Part shown: positions 48,204-60,600 of the stretch, piece after piece
Layout: each line of letters starts with the position of its first letter
How positions within the stretch are numbered: position 1 is the stretch's first letter
Source of the DNA: Halisarca cf. caerulea
Taxonomy: Eukaryota; Porifera; Demospongiae; Chondrillida; Halisarcidae
Direction of reading: 5' to 3'
DNA: 64,000 nt
NCBI GenBank assembly: GCA_963170055.1
Contig: CAUJGJ010000444.1
Location: forward strand, 4,966,618 to 5,030,617
Made by a program: the position numbers and the translations under genes
Notes under the pieces: model-generated
Database searches by the model: none
What the model was told of the DNA's origin: nothing
The model's input: the letters and a program-made list of their open reading frames with translations, nothing else

Positions 48204-51200
48204 GCAAATATCTTAAAAACTGACCGAGTAACTTTCATTTAAAGCAAATTTCAGCTTAAACAACTATTCCAATGTCTGTTTAAAATGTTAACGCTGCTAA
48301 TTTTAATTTTATCATAAGAATAAAATTGCCAAAGTTGCAAATATCTCAAAAACTGACTGAGTAACTTTCATTTAAAGCAAATTTCACCTTAAACAACTAT
48401 TCCAATGTCTCTTTAAAATGTTAGCGTTTCTAATTTTAATTTTATCATAACAATAAAATTGCCAAAGTTGCAAATATCTTAAAAACTGACCGAGTAACTT
48501 TCATTTAAAGCAAATTTCAGCTTAAACAACTATTCCAATGTCTGTTTAAAATGTTAACATTGCTAAATTTAATTTTATCATAAGAATAAAATTGCTAAAG
48601 TTGCAAATATCTTAAAAACTAACTGAGTAACTTTCATATAAAGCAAATTTCAGCTTAAAAAATTATTCCAATGTCTCTTTAAAATGTTAACGTTGCTAAT
48701 ATTAATTTTATCATAAGAATAAAATTGGCAAAGTTGCAAATATCTTAAAAACTGACTGAGTAACTTTCATTTAAAGCAAATTTCAGCTTAAACAACTATT
48801 CCAATGTCTCTTTAAAATGTTAGCGTTGCTAAATTTAATTTTATCATAAGAATAAAATTGCCAAAGTTGCAAATATCTTAAATCTAACTGAGTAACTTTC
48901 ATTTAAAGCAAATTTCAGCTTAAACAACTATTCCAATGTCTCTTTAAAATGTTAACGTTGCTAAATTTAATTTTATCATAAGAATAAAATTCCCAAAGTT
49001 GCAAATATCTTAAAAACTGACTGAGTAACTTTCATTTAAAGCAAATTTCAGCTTAAACAACTATTCCAATGTCTCTTTAAAATGTTAACGTTGCTAATTT
49101 TAATTTTATCATAAGAATAAAATTGCCAAAGTTGCAAATATCTCAAAAACTGACTGAGTAACTTTCATTTAAAGCAAATTTCAGCTTAAACAACTATTCC
49201 AATGTCTCTTTAAAATGTTAACGTTGCTAATTTTAATTTTATCATAAGAATAAAATTGCCAAAGTTGCAAATATCTTAAAAACTGACTGAGTAACTTTCA
49301 TTTAAAGCAAATTTCAGCTTAAACAACTATTCCAATGTCTCTTTAAAATGTTAGCGTTGCTAAATTTAATTTTATCATAAGAATAAAATTGCCTAAAGTT
49401 ACAAATATCTTAAAAACTGACTGAGTAACTTTCATTTAAAGCAAATTTCAGCTTAAACAACTATTCCAATGTCTCTTTAAAATGTTAACGTTGCTAATTT
49501 TAATTTTATCATAAGAATAAAATTGCCAAAGTTGCAAATATCTCAAAAACTGACTGAGTAACTTTCATTTAAAGCAAATTTCACCTTAAACAACTATTCC
49601 AATGTCTCTTTAAAATGTTAGCGTTTCTAATTTTAATTTTATCATAAGAATAAAATTGCCAAAGTTGCAAATATCTTAAAAACTGACCGAGTAACTTTCA
49701 TTTAAAGCAAATTTCAGCTTAAACAACTATTCCAATGTCTGTTTAAAATGTTAGCGTTTCTAATATTAATTTTATCATAACAATAAAATTGCCAAAGTTG
49801 CAAATATCTTAAAAACTGACCGAGTAACTTTCATTTAAAGCAAATTTCAGCTTAAACAACTATTCCAATGTCTGTTTAAAATGTTAACGTTGCTAAATTT
49901 AATTTTATCATAAGAATAAAATTGCTAAAGTTGCAAATATCTTAAAAACTAACTGAGTAACTTTCATATAAAGCAAATTTCAGCTTAAACAACTATTCCA
50001 ATGTTTCTTTAAAATGTTAACGTTGCTAAATTTAATTTTATCATAAGAATAAAATTGCCAAAGTTGCAAATATCTTAAAAACTGACTGAGTAACTTTCAT
50101 TTAAAGCAAATTTCAGCTTAAACAACTATTCCAATGTCTCTTTAAAATGTTAACGTTGCTAATTTTAATTTTATCATAAGAATAAAATTACTAAAGTTGC
50201 AAATATCTTAAAAACTAACTGAGTAACTTTCATTTAAAGCAAATTTCAGCTTAAACAACTATTCCAATGTCTCTTTAAAATGTTAACGTTGCTAAATTTA
50301 ATTTTATCATAAGAATAAAATTACCAAAGTTGCAAATATCTTAAAAACTGACTGAGTAACTTTCATTTAAAGCAAATTTCAGCTTAAACAACTATTCCAA
50401 TGTCTCTTTAAAATGTTAACGTTGCTAATTTTAATTTTATCATAAGAATAAAATTGCCAAAGTTGCAAATATCTCAAAAACTGACTGAGTAACTTTCATT
50501 TAAAGCAAATTTCAGCTTAAACAACTATTCCAATGTCTCTTTAAAATGTTAACGTTGCTAATTTTAATTTTATCATAAGAATAAAATTGCTAAAGTTGCA
50601 AATATCTTAAAAACTGACTGAGTAACTTTCATTTAAAGCAAATTTCAGCTTAAACAACTATTCCAATGTCTCTTTAAAATGTTAACGTTGCTAATTTTAA
50701 TTTTATCATAAGAATAAAATTGCCAAAGTTGCAAATATCTTAAAAACTGACTGAGTAACTTTCATTTAAAGCAAATTTCAGCTTAAACAACTATTCCAAT
50801 GTCTCTTTAAAATGTTAGCGTTGCTAAATTTAATTTTATCATAAGAATAAAATTACCAAAGTTGCAAATATCTTAAATCTAACTGAGTAACTTTCATTTA
50901 AAGCAAATTTCAGCTTAAACAACTATTCCAATGTCTCTTTAAAATGTTAGCGTTGCTAAATTTAATTTTATCATAAGAATAAAATTGCCTAAAGTTACAA
51001 ATATCTTAAAAACTGACTGAGTAACTTTCATTTAAAGCAAATTTCAGCTTAAACAACTATTCCAATGTCTCTTTAAAATGTTAACGTTGCTAATTTTAAT
51101 TTTATCATAAGAATAAAATTGCCAAAGTTGCAAATATCTCAAAAACTGACTGAGTAACTTTCATTTAAAGCAAATTTCACCTTAAACAACTATTCCAATG

Positions 51201-51262
51201 TCTCTTTAAAATGTTAGCGTTTCTAATTTTAATTTTATCATAAGAATAAAATTGCCAAAGTT
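48204..51262. repeat. 24-monomer HOR, copy 1, one monomer short (3,059 bp)
   Basis: Before 49,742 its markers sit 3,059 bp from copy 2 (AACGCTG 48,292/51,351; ATAACAATA 48,451/51,510). After that point the offset is 3,192 (ATAACAATA 49,781/52,973; CATATAAAG 49,965/53,157). The change of 133 is exactly one unit. Homology to the end of copy 2 also extends upstream, to about 47,830, and an 11-unit (1,463-bp) relationship links CATATAAAG at 47,172 and 48,635. Confidence 0.85.
49667..49799. repeat. Hybrid monomer at a one-unit deletion junction
   Basis: The left part has GACCGAG and TGTCTG (G at 49,741), as in the AACGCTGCT unit of the other HOR copies. The right part has GTTAGCGTTTC (G at 49,754) and ATAACAATA, as in the unit that follows one step later. 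The join therefore falls within the 12 shared bases 49,742-49,753. The unit between is missing and length is kept at 133, the signature of unequal exchange or slippage in register. It also has a private CTAATATTAAT. Confidence 0.85.
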
Positions 51263-54200
51263 GCAAATATCTTAAAAACTGACCGAGTAACTTTCATTTA
51301 AAGCAAATTTCAGCTTAAACAACTATTCCAATGTCTGTTTAAAATGTTAACGCTGCTAATTTTAATTTTATCATAAGAATAAAATTGCCAAAGTTGCAAA
51401 TATCTCAAAAACTGACTGAGTAACTTTCATTTAAAGCAAATTTCACCTTAAACAACTATTCCAATGTCTCTTTAAAATGTTAGCGTTTCTAATTTTAATT
51501 TTATCATAACAATAAAATTGCCAAAGTTGCAAATATCTTAAAAACTGACCGAGTAACTTTCATTTAAAGCAAATTTCAGCTTAAACAACTATTCCAATGT
51601 CTGTTTAAAATGTTAACGTTGCTAAATTTAATTTTATCATAAGAATAAAATTGCTAAAGTTGCAAATATCTTAAAAACTAACTGAGTAACTTTCATATAA
51701 AGCAAATTTCAGCTTAAAAAATTATTCCAATGTCTCTTTAAAATGTTAACGTTGCTAATATTAATTTTATCATAAGAATAAAATTGGCAAAGTTGCAAAT
51801 ATCTTAAAAACTGACTGAGTAACTTTCATTTAAAGCAAATTTCAGCTTAAACAACTATTCCAATGTCTCTTTAAAATGTTAGCGTTGCTAAATTTAATTT
51901 TATCATAAGAATAAAATTGCCAAAGTTGCAAATATCTTAAATCTAACTGAGTAACTTTCATTTAAAGCAAATTTCAGCTTAAACAACTATTCCAATGTCT
52001 CTTTAAAATGTTAACGTTGCTAAATTTAATTTTATCATAAGAATAAAATTCCCAAAGTTGCAAATATCTTAAAAACTGACTGAGTAACTTTCATTTAAAG
52101 CAAATTTCAGCTTAAACAACTATTCCAATGTCTCTTTAAAATGTTAACGTTGCTAATTTTAATTTTATCATAAGAATAAAATTGCCAAAGTTGCAAATAT
52201 CTCAAAAACTGACTGAGTAACTTTCATTTAAAGCAAATTTCAGCTTAAACAACTATTCCAATGTCTCTTTAAAATGTTAACGTTGCTAATTTTAATTTTA
52301 TCATAAGAATAAAATTGCCAAAGTTGCAAATATCTTAAAAACTGACTGAGTAACTTTCATTTAAAGCAAATTTCAGCTTAAACAACTATTCCAATGTCTC
52401 TTTAAAATGTTAGCGTTGCTAAATTTAATTTTATCATAAGAATAAAATTGCCTAAAGTTACAAATATCTTAAAAACTGACTGAGTAACTTTCATTTAAAG
52501 CAAATTTCAGCTTAAACAACTATTCCAATGTCTCTTTAAAATGTTAACGTTGCTAATTTTAATTTTATCATAAGAATAAAATTGCCAAAGTTGCAAATAT
52601 CTCAAAAACTGACTGAGTAACTTTCATTTAAAGCAAATTTCACCTTAAACAACTATTCCAATGTCTCTTTAAAATGTTAGCGTTTCTAATTTTAATTTTA
52701 TCATAAGAATAAAATTGCCAAAGTTGCAAATATCTTAAAAACTGACCGAGTAACTTTCATTTAAAGCAAATTTCAGCTTAAACAACTATTCCAATGTCTG
52801 TTTAAAATGTTAACGCTGCTAATTTTAATTTTATCATAAGAATAAAATTGCCAAAGTTGCAAATATCTCAAAAACTGACTGAGTAACTTTCATTTAAAGC
52901 AAATTTCACCTTAAACAACTATTCCAATGTCTCTTTAAAATGTTAGCGTTTCTAATTTTAATTTTATCATAACAATAAAATTGCCAAAGTTGCAAATATC
53001 TTAAAAACTGACCGAGTAACTTTCATTTAAAGCAAATTTCAGCTTAAACAACTATTCCAATGTCTGTTTAAAATGTTAACGTTGCTAAATTTAATTTTAT
53101 CATAAGAATAAAATTGCTAAAGTTGCAAATATCTTAAAAACTAACTGAGTAACTTTCATATAAAGCAAATTTCAGCTTAAACAACTATTCCAATGTTTCT
53201 TTAAAATGTTAACGTTGCTAAATTTAATTTTATCATAAGAATAAAATTGCCAAAGTTGCAAATATCTTAAAAACTGACTGAGTAACTTTCATTTAAAGCA
53301 AATTTCAGCTTAAACAACTATTCCAATGTCTCTTTAAAATGTTAACGTTGCTAATTTTAATTTTATCATAAGAATAAAATTACTAAAGTTGCAAATATCT
53401 TAAAAACTAACTGAGTAACTTTCATTTAAAGCAAATTTCAGCTTAAACAACTATTCCAATGTCTCTTTAAAATGTTAACGTTGCTAAATTTAATTTTATC
53501 ATAAGAATAAAATTACCAAAGTTGCAAATATCTTAAAAACTGTCTGAGTAACTTTCATTTAAAGCAAATTTCAGCTTAAACAACTATTCCAATGTCTCTT
53601 TAAAATGTTAACGTTGCTAATTTTAATTTTATCATAAGAATAAAATTGCCAAAGTTGCAAATATCTCAAAAACTGACTGAGTAACTTTCATTTAAAGCAA
53701 ATTTCAGCTTAAACAACTATTCCAATGTCTCTTTAAAATGTTAACGTTGCTAATTTTAATTTTATCATAAGAATAAAATTGCTAAAGTTGCAAATATCTT
53801 AAAAACTGACTGAGTAACTTTCATTTAAAGCAAATTTCAGCTTAAACAACTATTCCAATGTCTCTTTAAAATGTTAACGTTGCTAAATTTAATTTTATCA
53901 TAAGAATAAAATTGCTAAAGTTGCAAATATCTTAAAAACTAACTGAGTAACTTTCATATAAAGCAAATTTCAGCTTAAACAACTATTCCAATGTTTCTTT
54001 AAAATGTTAACGTTGCTAAATTTAATTTTATCATAAGAATAAAATTGCCAAAGTTGCAAATATCTTAAAAACTGACTGAGTAACTTTCATTTAAAGCAAA
54101 TTTCAGCTTAAAAAACTATTCCAATGTCTCTTTAAAATGTTAACGTTGCTAATTTTAATTTTATCATAAGAATAAAATTACCAAAGTTGCAAATATCTTA

Positions 54201-54454
54201 AAAACTGACTGAGAAACTTTCATTTAAAGCAAATTTCAGCTTAAACAACTATTCCAATGTCTCTTTAAAATGTTAACGTTGCTAAATTTAATTTTATCAT
54301 AAGAATAAAATTACCAAAGTTGCAAATATCTTAAAAACTGACTGAGTAACTTTCATTTAAAGCAAATTTCAGCTTAAACAATTATTCCAATGTCTTTTTA
54401 AAATGTTAACGTTGCTAATATTAATTTTATCATAAGAATAAAATTGCCAAAGTT
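51263..54454. repeat. 24-monomer HOR, copy 2 (3,192 bp)
   Basis: Complete period. Markers recur in copy 3 at exactly 3,192: AACGCTG 51,351/54,543 and 52,814/56,006, ATAACAATA 51,510/54,702 and 52,973/56,165, CATATAAAG 51,694/54,886, ACTGTCTGAG T at 53,543/56,735, GAGAAACTTT G at 54,211/57,403 and TGTCTTTTTA 54,391/57,583. Internally the HOR is an 11-unit (1,463-bp) part with a partial repeat of itself, plus 13 units. I noticed no difference from copy 3 at the points compared. Confidence 0.88.
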
Positions 54455-57400
54455 GCAAATATCTTAAAAACTGACCGAGTAACTTTCATTTAAAGCAAAT
54501 TTCAGCTTAAACAACTATTCCAATGTCTGTTTAAAATGTTAACGCTGCTAATTTTAATTTTATCATAAGAATAAAATTGCCAAAGTTGCAAATATCTCAA
54601 AAACTGACTGAGTAACTTTCATTTAAAGCAAATTTCACCTTAAACAACTATTCCAATGTCTCTTTAAAATGTTAGCGTTTCTAATTTTAATTTTATCATA
54701 ACAATAAAATTGCCAAAGTTGCAAATATCTTAAAAACTGACCGAGTAACTTTCATTTAAAGCAAATTTCAGCTTAAACAACTATTCCAATGTCTGTTTAA
54801 AATGTTAACGTTGCTAAATTTAATTTTATCATAAGAATAAAATTGCTAAAGTTGCAAATATCTTAAAAACTAACTGAGTAACTTTCATATAAAGCAAATT
54901 TCAGCTTAAAAAATTATTCCAATGTCTCTTTAAAATGTTAACGTTGCTAATATTAATTTTATCATAAGAATAAAATTGGCAAAGTTGCAAATATCTTAAA
55001 AACTGACTGAGTAACTTTCATTTAAAGCAAATTTCAGCTTAAACAACTATTCCAATGTCTCTTTAAAATGTTAGCGTTGCTAAATTTAATTTTATCATAA
55101 GAATAAAATTGCCAAAGTTGCAAATATCTTAAATCTAACTGAGTAACTTTCATTTAAAGCAAATTTCAGCTTAAACAACTATTCCAATGTCTCTTTAAAA
55201 TGTTAACGTTGCTAAATTTAATTTTATCATAAGAATAAAATTCCCAAAGTTGCAAATATCTTAAAAACTGACTGAGTAACTTTCATTTAAAGCAAATTTC
55301 AGCTTAAACAACTATTCCAATGTCTCTTTAAAATGTTAACGTTGCTAATTTTAATTTTATCATAAGAATAAAATTGCCAAAGTTGCAAATATCTCAAAAA
55401 CTGACTGAGTAACTTTCATTTAAAGCAAATTTCAGCTTAAACAACTATTCCAATGTCTCTTTAAAATGTTAACGTTGCTAATTTTAATTTTATCATAAGA
55501 ATAAAATTGCCAAAGTTGCAAATATCTTAAAAACTGACTGAGTAACTTTCATTTAAAGCAAATTTCAGCTTAAACAACTATTCCAATGTCTCTTTAAAAT
55601 GTTAGCGTTGCTAAATTTAATTTTATCATAAGAATAAAATTGCCTAAAGTTACAAATATCTTAAAAACTGACTGAGTAACTTTCATTTAAAGCAAATTTC
55701 AGCTTAAACAACTATTCCAATGTCTCTTTAAAATGTTAACGTTGCTAATTTTAATTTTATCATAAGAATAAAATTGCCAAAGTTGCAAATATCTCAAAAA
55801 CTGACTGAGTAACTTTCATTTAAAGCAAATTTCACCTTAAACAACTATTCCAATGTCTCTTTAAAATGTTAGCGTTTCTAATTTTAATTTTATCATAAGA
55901 ATAAAATTGCCAAAGTTGCAAATATCTTAAAAACTGACCGAGTAACTTTCATTTAAAGCAAATTTCAGCTTAAACAACTATTCCAATGTCTGTTTAAAAT
56001 GTTAACGCTGCTAATTTTAATTTTATCATAAGAATAAAATTGCCAAAGTTGCAAATATCTCAAAAACTGACTGAGTAACTTTCATTTAAAGCAAATTTCA
56101 CCTTAAACAACTATTCCAATGTCTCTTTAAAATGTTAGCGTTTCTAATTTTAATTTTATCATAACAATAAAATTGCCAAAGTTGCAAATATCTTAAAAAC
56201 TGACCGAGTAACTTTCATTTAAAGCAAATTTCAGCTTAAACAACTATTCCAATGTCTGTTTAAAATGTTAACGTTGCTAAATTTAATTTTATCATAAGAA
56301 TAAAATTGCTAAAGTTGCAAATATCTTAAAAACTAACTGAGTAACTTTCATATAAAGCAAATTTCAGCTTAAACAACTATTCCAATGTTTCTTTAAAATG
56401 TTAACGTTGCTAAATTTAATTTTATCATAAGAATAAAATTGCCAAAGTTGCAAATATCTTAAAAACTGACTGAGTAACTTTCATTTAAAGCAAATTTCAG
56501 CTTAAACAACTATTCCAATGTCTCTTTAAAATGTTAACGTTGCTAATTTTAATTTTATCATAAGAATAAAATTACTAAAGTTGCAAATATCTTAAAAACT
56601 AACTGAGTAACTTTCATTTAAAGCAAATTTCAGCTTAAACAACTATTCCAATGTCTCTTTAAAATGTTAACGTTGCTAAATTTAATTTTATCATAAGAAT
56701 AAAATTACCAAAGTTGCAAATATCTTAAAAACTGTCTGAGTAACTTTCATTTAAAGCAAATTTCAGCTTAAACAACTATTCCAATGTCTCTTTAAAATGT
56801 TAACGTTGCTAATTTTAATTTTATCATAAGAATAAAATTGCCAAAGTTGCAAATATCTCAAAAACTGACTGAGTAACTTTCATTTAAAGCAAATTTCAGC
56901 TTAAACAACTATTCCAATGTCTCTTTAAAATGTTAACGTTGCTAATTTTAATTTTATCATAAGAATAAAATTGCTAAAGTTGCAAATATCTTAAAAACTG
57001 ACTGAGTAACTTTCATTTAAAGCAAATTTCAGCTTAAACAACTATTCCAATGTCTCTTTAAAATGTTAACGTTGCTAAATTTAATTTTATCATAAGAATA
57101 AAATTGCTAAAGTTGCAAATATCTTAAAAACTAACTGAGTAACTTTCATATAAAGCAAATTTCAGCTTAAACAACTATTCCAATGTTTCTTTAAAATGTT
57201 AACGTTGCTAAATTTAATTTTATCATAAGAATAAAATTGCCAAAGTTGCAAATATCTTAAAAACTGACTGAGTAACTTTCATTTAAAGCAAATTTCAGCT
57301 TAAAAAACTATTCCAATGTCTCTTTAAAATGTTAACGTTGCTAATTTTAATTTTATCATAAGAATAAAATTACCAAAGTTGCAAATATCTTAAAAACTGA

Positions 57401-57646
57401 CTGAGAAACTTTCATTTAAAGCAAATTTCAGCTTAAACAACTATTCCAATGTCTCTTTAAAATGTTAACGTTGCTAAATTTAATTTTATCATAAGAATAA
57501 AATTACCAAAGTTGCAAATATCTTAAAAACTGACTGAGTAACTTTCATTTAAAGCAAATTTCAGCTTAAACAATTATTCCAATGTCTTTTTAAAATGTTA
57601 ACGTTGCTAATATTAATTTTATCATAAGAATAAAATTGCCAAAGTA
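54455..57646. repeat. 24-monomer HOR, copy 3 (3,192 bp)
   Basis: Follows copy 2 directly, in register. Right after its end the next unit has AAAGTAACAAAT (57,641-57,652) and lacks the GACCGAG unit that starts each earlier copy, so the exact HOR stops here. Confidence 0.85.
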
Positions 57647-60600
57647 ACAAATATCTTAAAAACTGACTGAGTAACTTTCATTTAAAGCAAATTTCAGCTT
57701 AAACAACTATTCCAATGTCTCTTTAAAATGTTAGCGTTGCTAAATTTAATTTTATCATAAGAATAAAATTACCAAAGTTGCAAATATCTTAAATCTAACT
57801 GAGTAACTTTCATTTAAAGCAAATTTCAGCTTAAACAACTATTCCAATGTCTCTTTAAAATGTTAACGTTGCTAAATTTAATTTTATCATAAGAATAAAA
57901 TTGCCAAAGTTGCAAATATCTTAAAAACTGACTGAGTAACTTTCATTTAAAGCAAATTTCACCTTAAACAACTATTCCAATGTCTCTTTAAAATGTTAAC
58001 GTTGCTAAATTTAATTTTATCATAAGAATAAAATTGCTAAAGTTGCAAATATCTTAAAAACTGACTGAGTAACTTTCATTTAAAGCAAATTTCAGCTTAA
58101 ACAACTATTCCAATGTCTCTTTAAAATGTTAACGTTGCTAAATTTAATTTTATCATAAGAATAAAATTGCTAAAGTTGCAAATATCTTTAAAACTAACTG
58201 AGTAACTTTCATATAAAGCAAATTTCAGCTTAAACAACTATTCCAATGTTTCTTTAAAATGTTAACGTTGCTAAATTTAATTTTATCATAAGAATAAAAT
58301 TGCCAAAGTTGCAAATATCTTAAAAACTGACTGAGTAACTTTCATTTAAAGCAAATTTCAGCTTAAAAAACTATTCCAATGTCTCTTTAAAATGTTAACG
58401 TTGCTAATTTTAATTTTATCATAAGAATAAAATTACCAAAGTTGCAAATATCTTAAAAACTGACTGAGTAACTTTCATTTAAAGCAAATTTCAGCTTAAA
58501 CAACTATTCCAATGTCTCTTTAAAATGTTAACGTTGCTAAATTTAATTTTATCATAAGAATAAAATTACCAAAGTTGCAAATATCTTAAAAACTGACTGA
58601 GTAACTTTCATTTAAAGCAAATTTCAGCTTAAACAATTATTCCAATGTCTTTTTAAAATGTTAACGTTGCTAATATTAATTTTATCATAAGAATAAAATT
58701 GCCAAAGTTGCAAATATCTTAAAAACTGACTGAGTAACTTTCATTTAAAGCAAATTTCAGCTTAAACAACTATTCCAATGTCTCTTTAAAATGTTAGCGT
58801 TGCTAAATTTAATTTATCATAAGAATAAAATTACCAAAGTTGCAAATATCTTAAATCTAACTGAGTAACTTTCATTTAAAGCAAATTTCAGCTTAAACAA
58901 CTATTCCAATGTCTCTTTAAAATGTTAACGTTGCTAAATTTAATTTTATCATAAGAATAAAATTGCCAAAGTTGCAAATATCTTAAAAACTGACTGAGTA
59001 ACTTTCATTTAAAGCAAATTTCAGCTTAAACAATTATTCCAATGTCTTTTTAAAATGTTAACGTTGCTAATATTAATTTTATCATAAGAATAAAATTGCC
59101 AAAGTTGCAAATATCTTAAAAACTGACTGAGTAACTTTCATTTAAAGCAAATTTCAGCTTAAACAACTATTCCAATGTCTCTTTAAAATGTTAGCGTTGC
59201 TAAATTTAATTTTATCATAAGAATAAAATTACCAAAGTTGCAAATATCTTAAATCTAACTGAGTAACTTTCATTTAAAGCAAATTTCAGCTTAAACAACT
59301 ATTCCAATGTCTCTTTAAAATGTTAACGTTGCTAAATTTAATTTTATCATAAGAATAAAATTTCCAAAGTTGCAAATATCTTAAAAACTGACTGAGTAAC
59401 TTTCATTTAAAGCAAATTTCAGCTTAAACAACTATTCCAATGTCTCTTTAAAATGTTAACGTTGCTAAATTTAATTTTATCATAAGAATAAAATTGCTAA
59501 AGTTGCAAATATCTTAAAAACTAACTGAGTAACTTTCATATAAAGCAAATTTCATCTTAAACAACTATTCCAATGTTTCTTTAAAATGTTAACGTTGCTA
59601 ATATTAATTTTATCATAAGAATAAAATTGCCAAAGTTGCAAATATCTTAAAAACTGACTGAGTAACTTTCATTTAAAGCAAATTTCAGCTTAAACAACTA
59701 TTCCAATGTCTCTTTAAAATGTTAGCGTTGCTAAATTTAATTTTATCATAAGAATAAAATTACCAAAGTTGCAAATATCTTAAATCTAACTGAGTAACTT
59801 TCATTTAAAGCAAATTTCAGCTTAAACAACTATTCCAATGTCTCTTTAAAATGTTAACGTTGCTAAATTTAATTTTATCATAAGAATAAAATTGCCAAAG
59901 TTGCAAATATCTTAAAAACTGACTGAGTAACTTTCATTTAAAGCAAATTTCAGCTTAAACAACTATTCCAATGTCTCTTTAAAATGTTAACGTTGCTAAA
60001 TTTAATTTTATCATAAGAATAAAATTGCTAAAGTTGCAAATATCTTAAAAACTAACTGAGTAACTTTCATATAAAGCAAATTTCAGCTTAAACAACTATT
60101 CCAATGTTTCTTTAAAATGTTAACGTTGCTAAATTTAATTTTATCATAAGAATAAAATTGGCAAAGTTGCAAATATCTTAAAAACTGACTGAGTAACTTT
60201 CATTTAAAGCAAATTTCAGCTTAAACAACTATTCCAATGTCTCTTTAAAATGTTAACGTTGCTAATTTTAATTTTATCATAAGAATAAAATTACCAAAGT
60301 TGCAAATATCTTAAAAACTAACTGAGTAACTTTCATTTTAAGCAAATTTCAGCTTAAACAACTATTCCAATGTCTCTTTAAAATGTTAACGTATCTAAAT
60401 TTAATTTTATCATAAGAATAAAATTGCCAAAGTTGCAAATATCTTAAAAACTGACTTTTTAACTTTCATTTAAAGCAAATTTCAGCTTAAACAACTATTC
60501 CAATGTCTCTTTAAAATGTTAACGTTGCTAATTTTAATTTTATCATAAGAATAAAATTGCCAAAGTTGCAAATATCTTAAAATCTGACTGAGTAACTTTC

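Larger units (their letters stand above)
47141..57646. repeat. Domain 5: HORs with CATATAAAG, GACCGAG and ATCTCAAAAAC units
   Basis: This domain has its own variant set: CATATAAAG (from 47,172), ATCTCAAAAAC, TTTCACCTTAAA, TGTCTGTTTAAA, GACCGAG, AACGCTGCT, GCGTTTCTAA, ATCATAACAATA and AAATCTAACTG. Unit length is mostly exactly 133, so markers recur at exact multiples: 1,463 (11), 1,729 (13), 3,059 (23) and 3,192 (24). For example, AACGCTG (C) lies at 48,292, 51,351, 52,814, 54,543 and 56,006. Confidence 0.85.
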
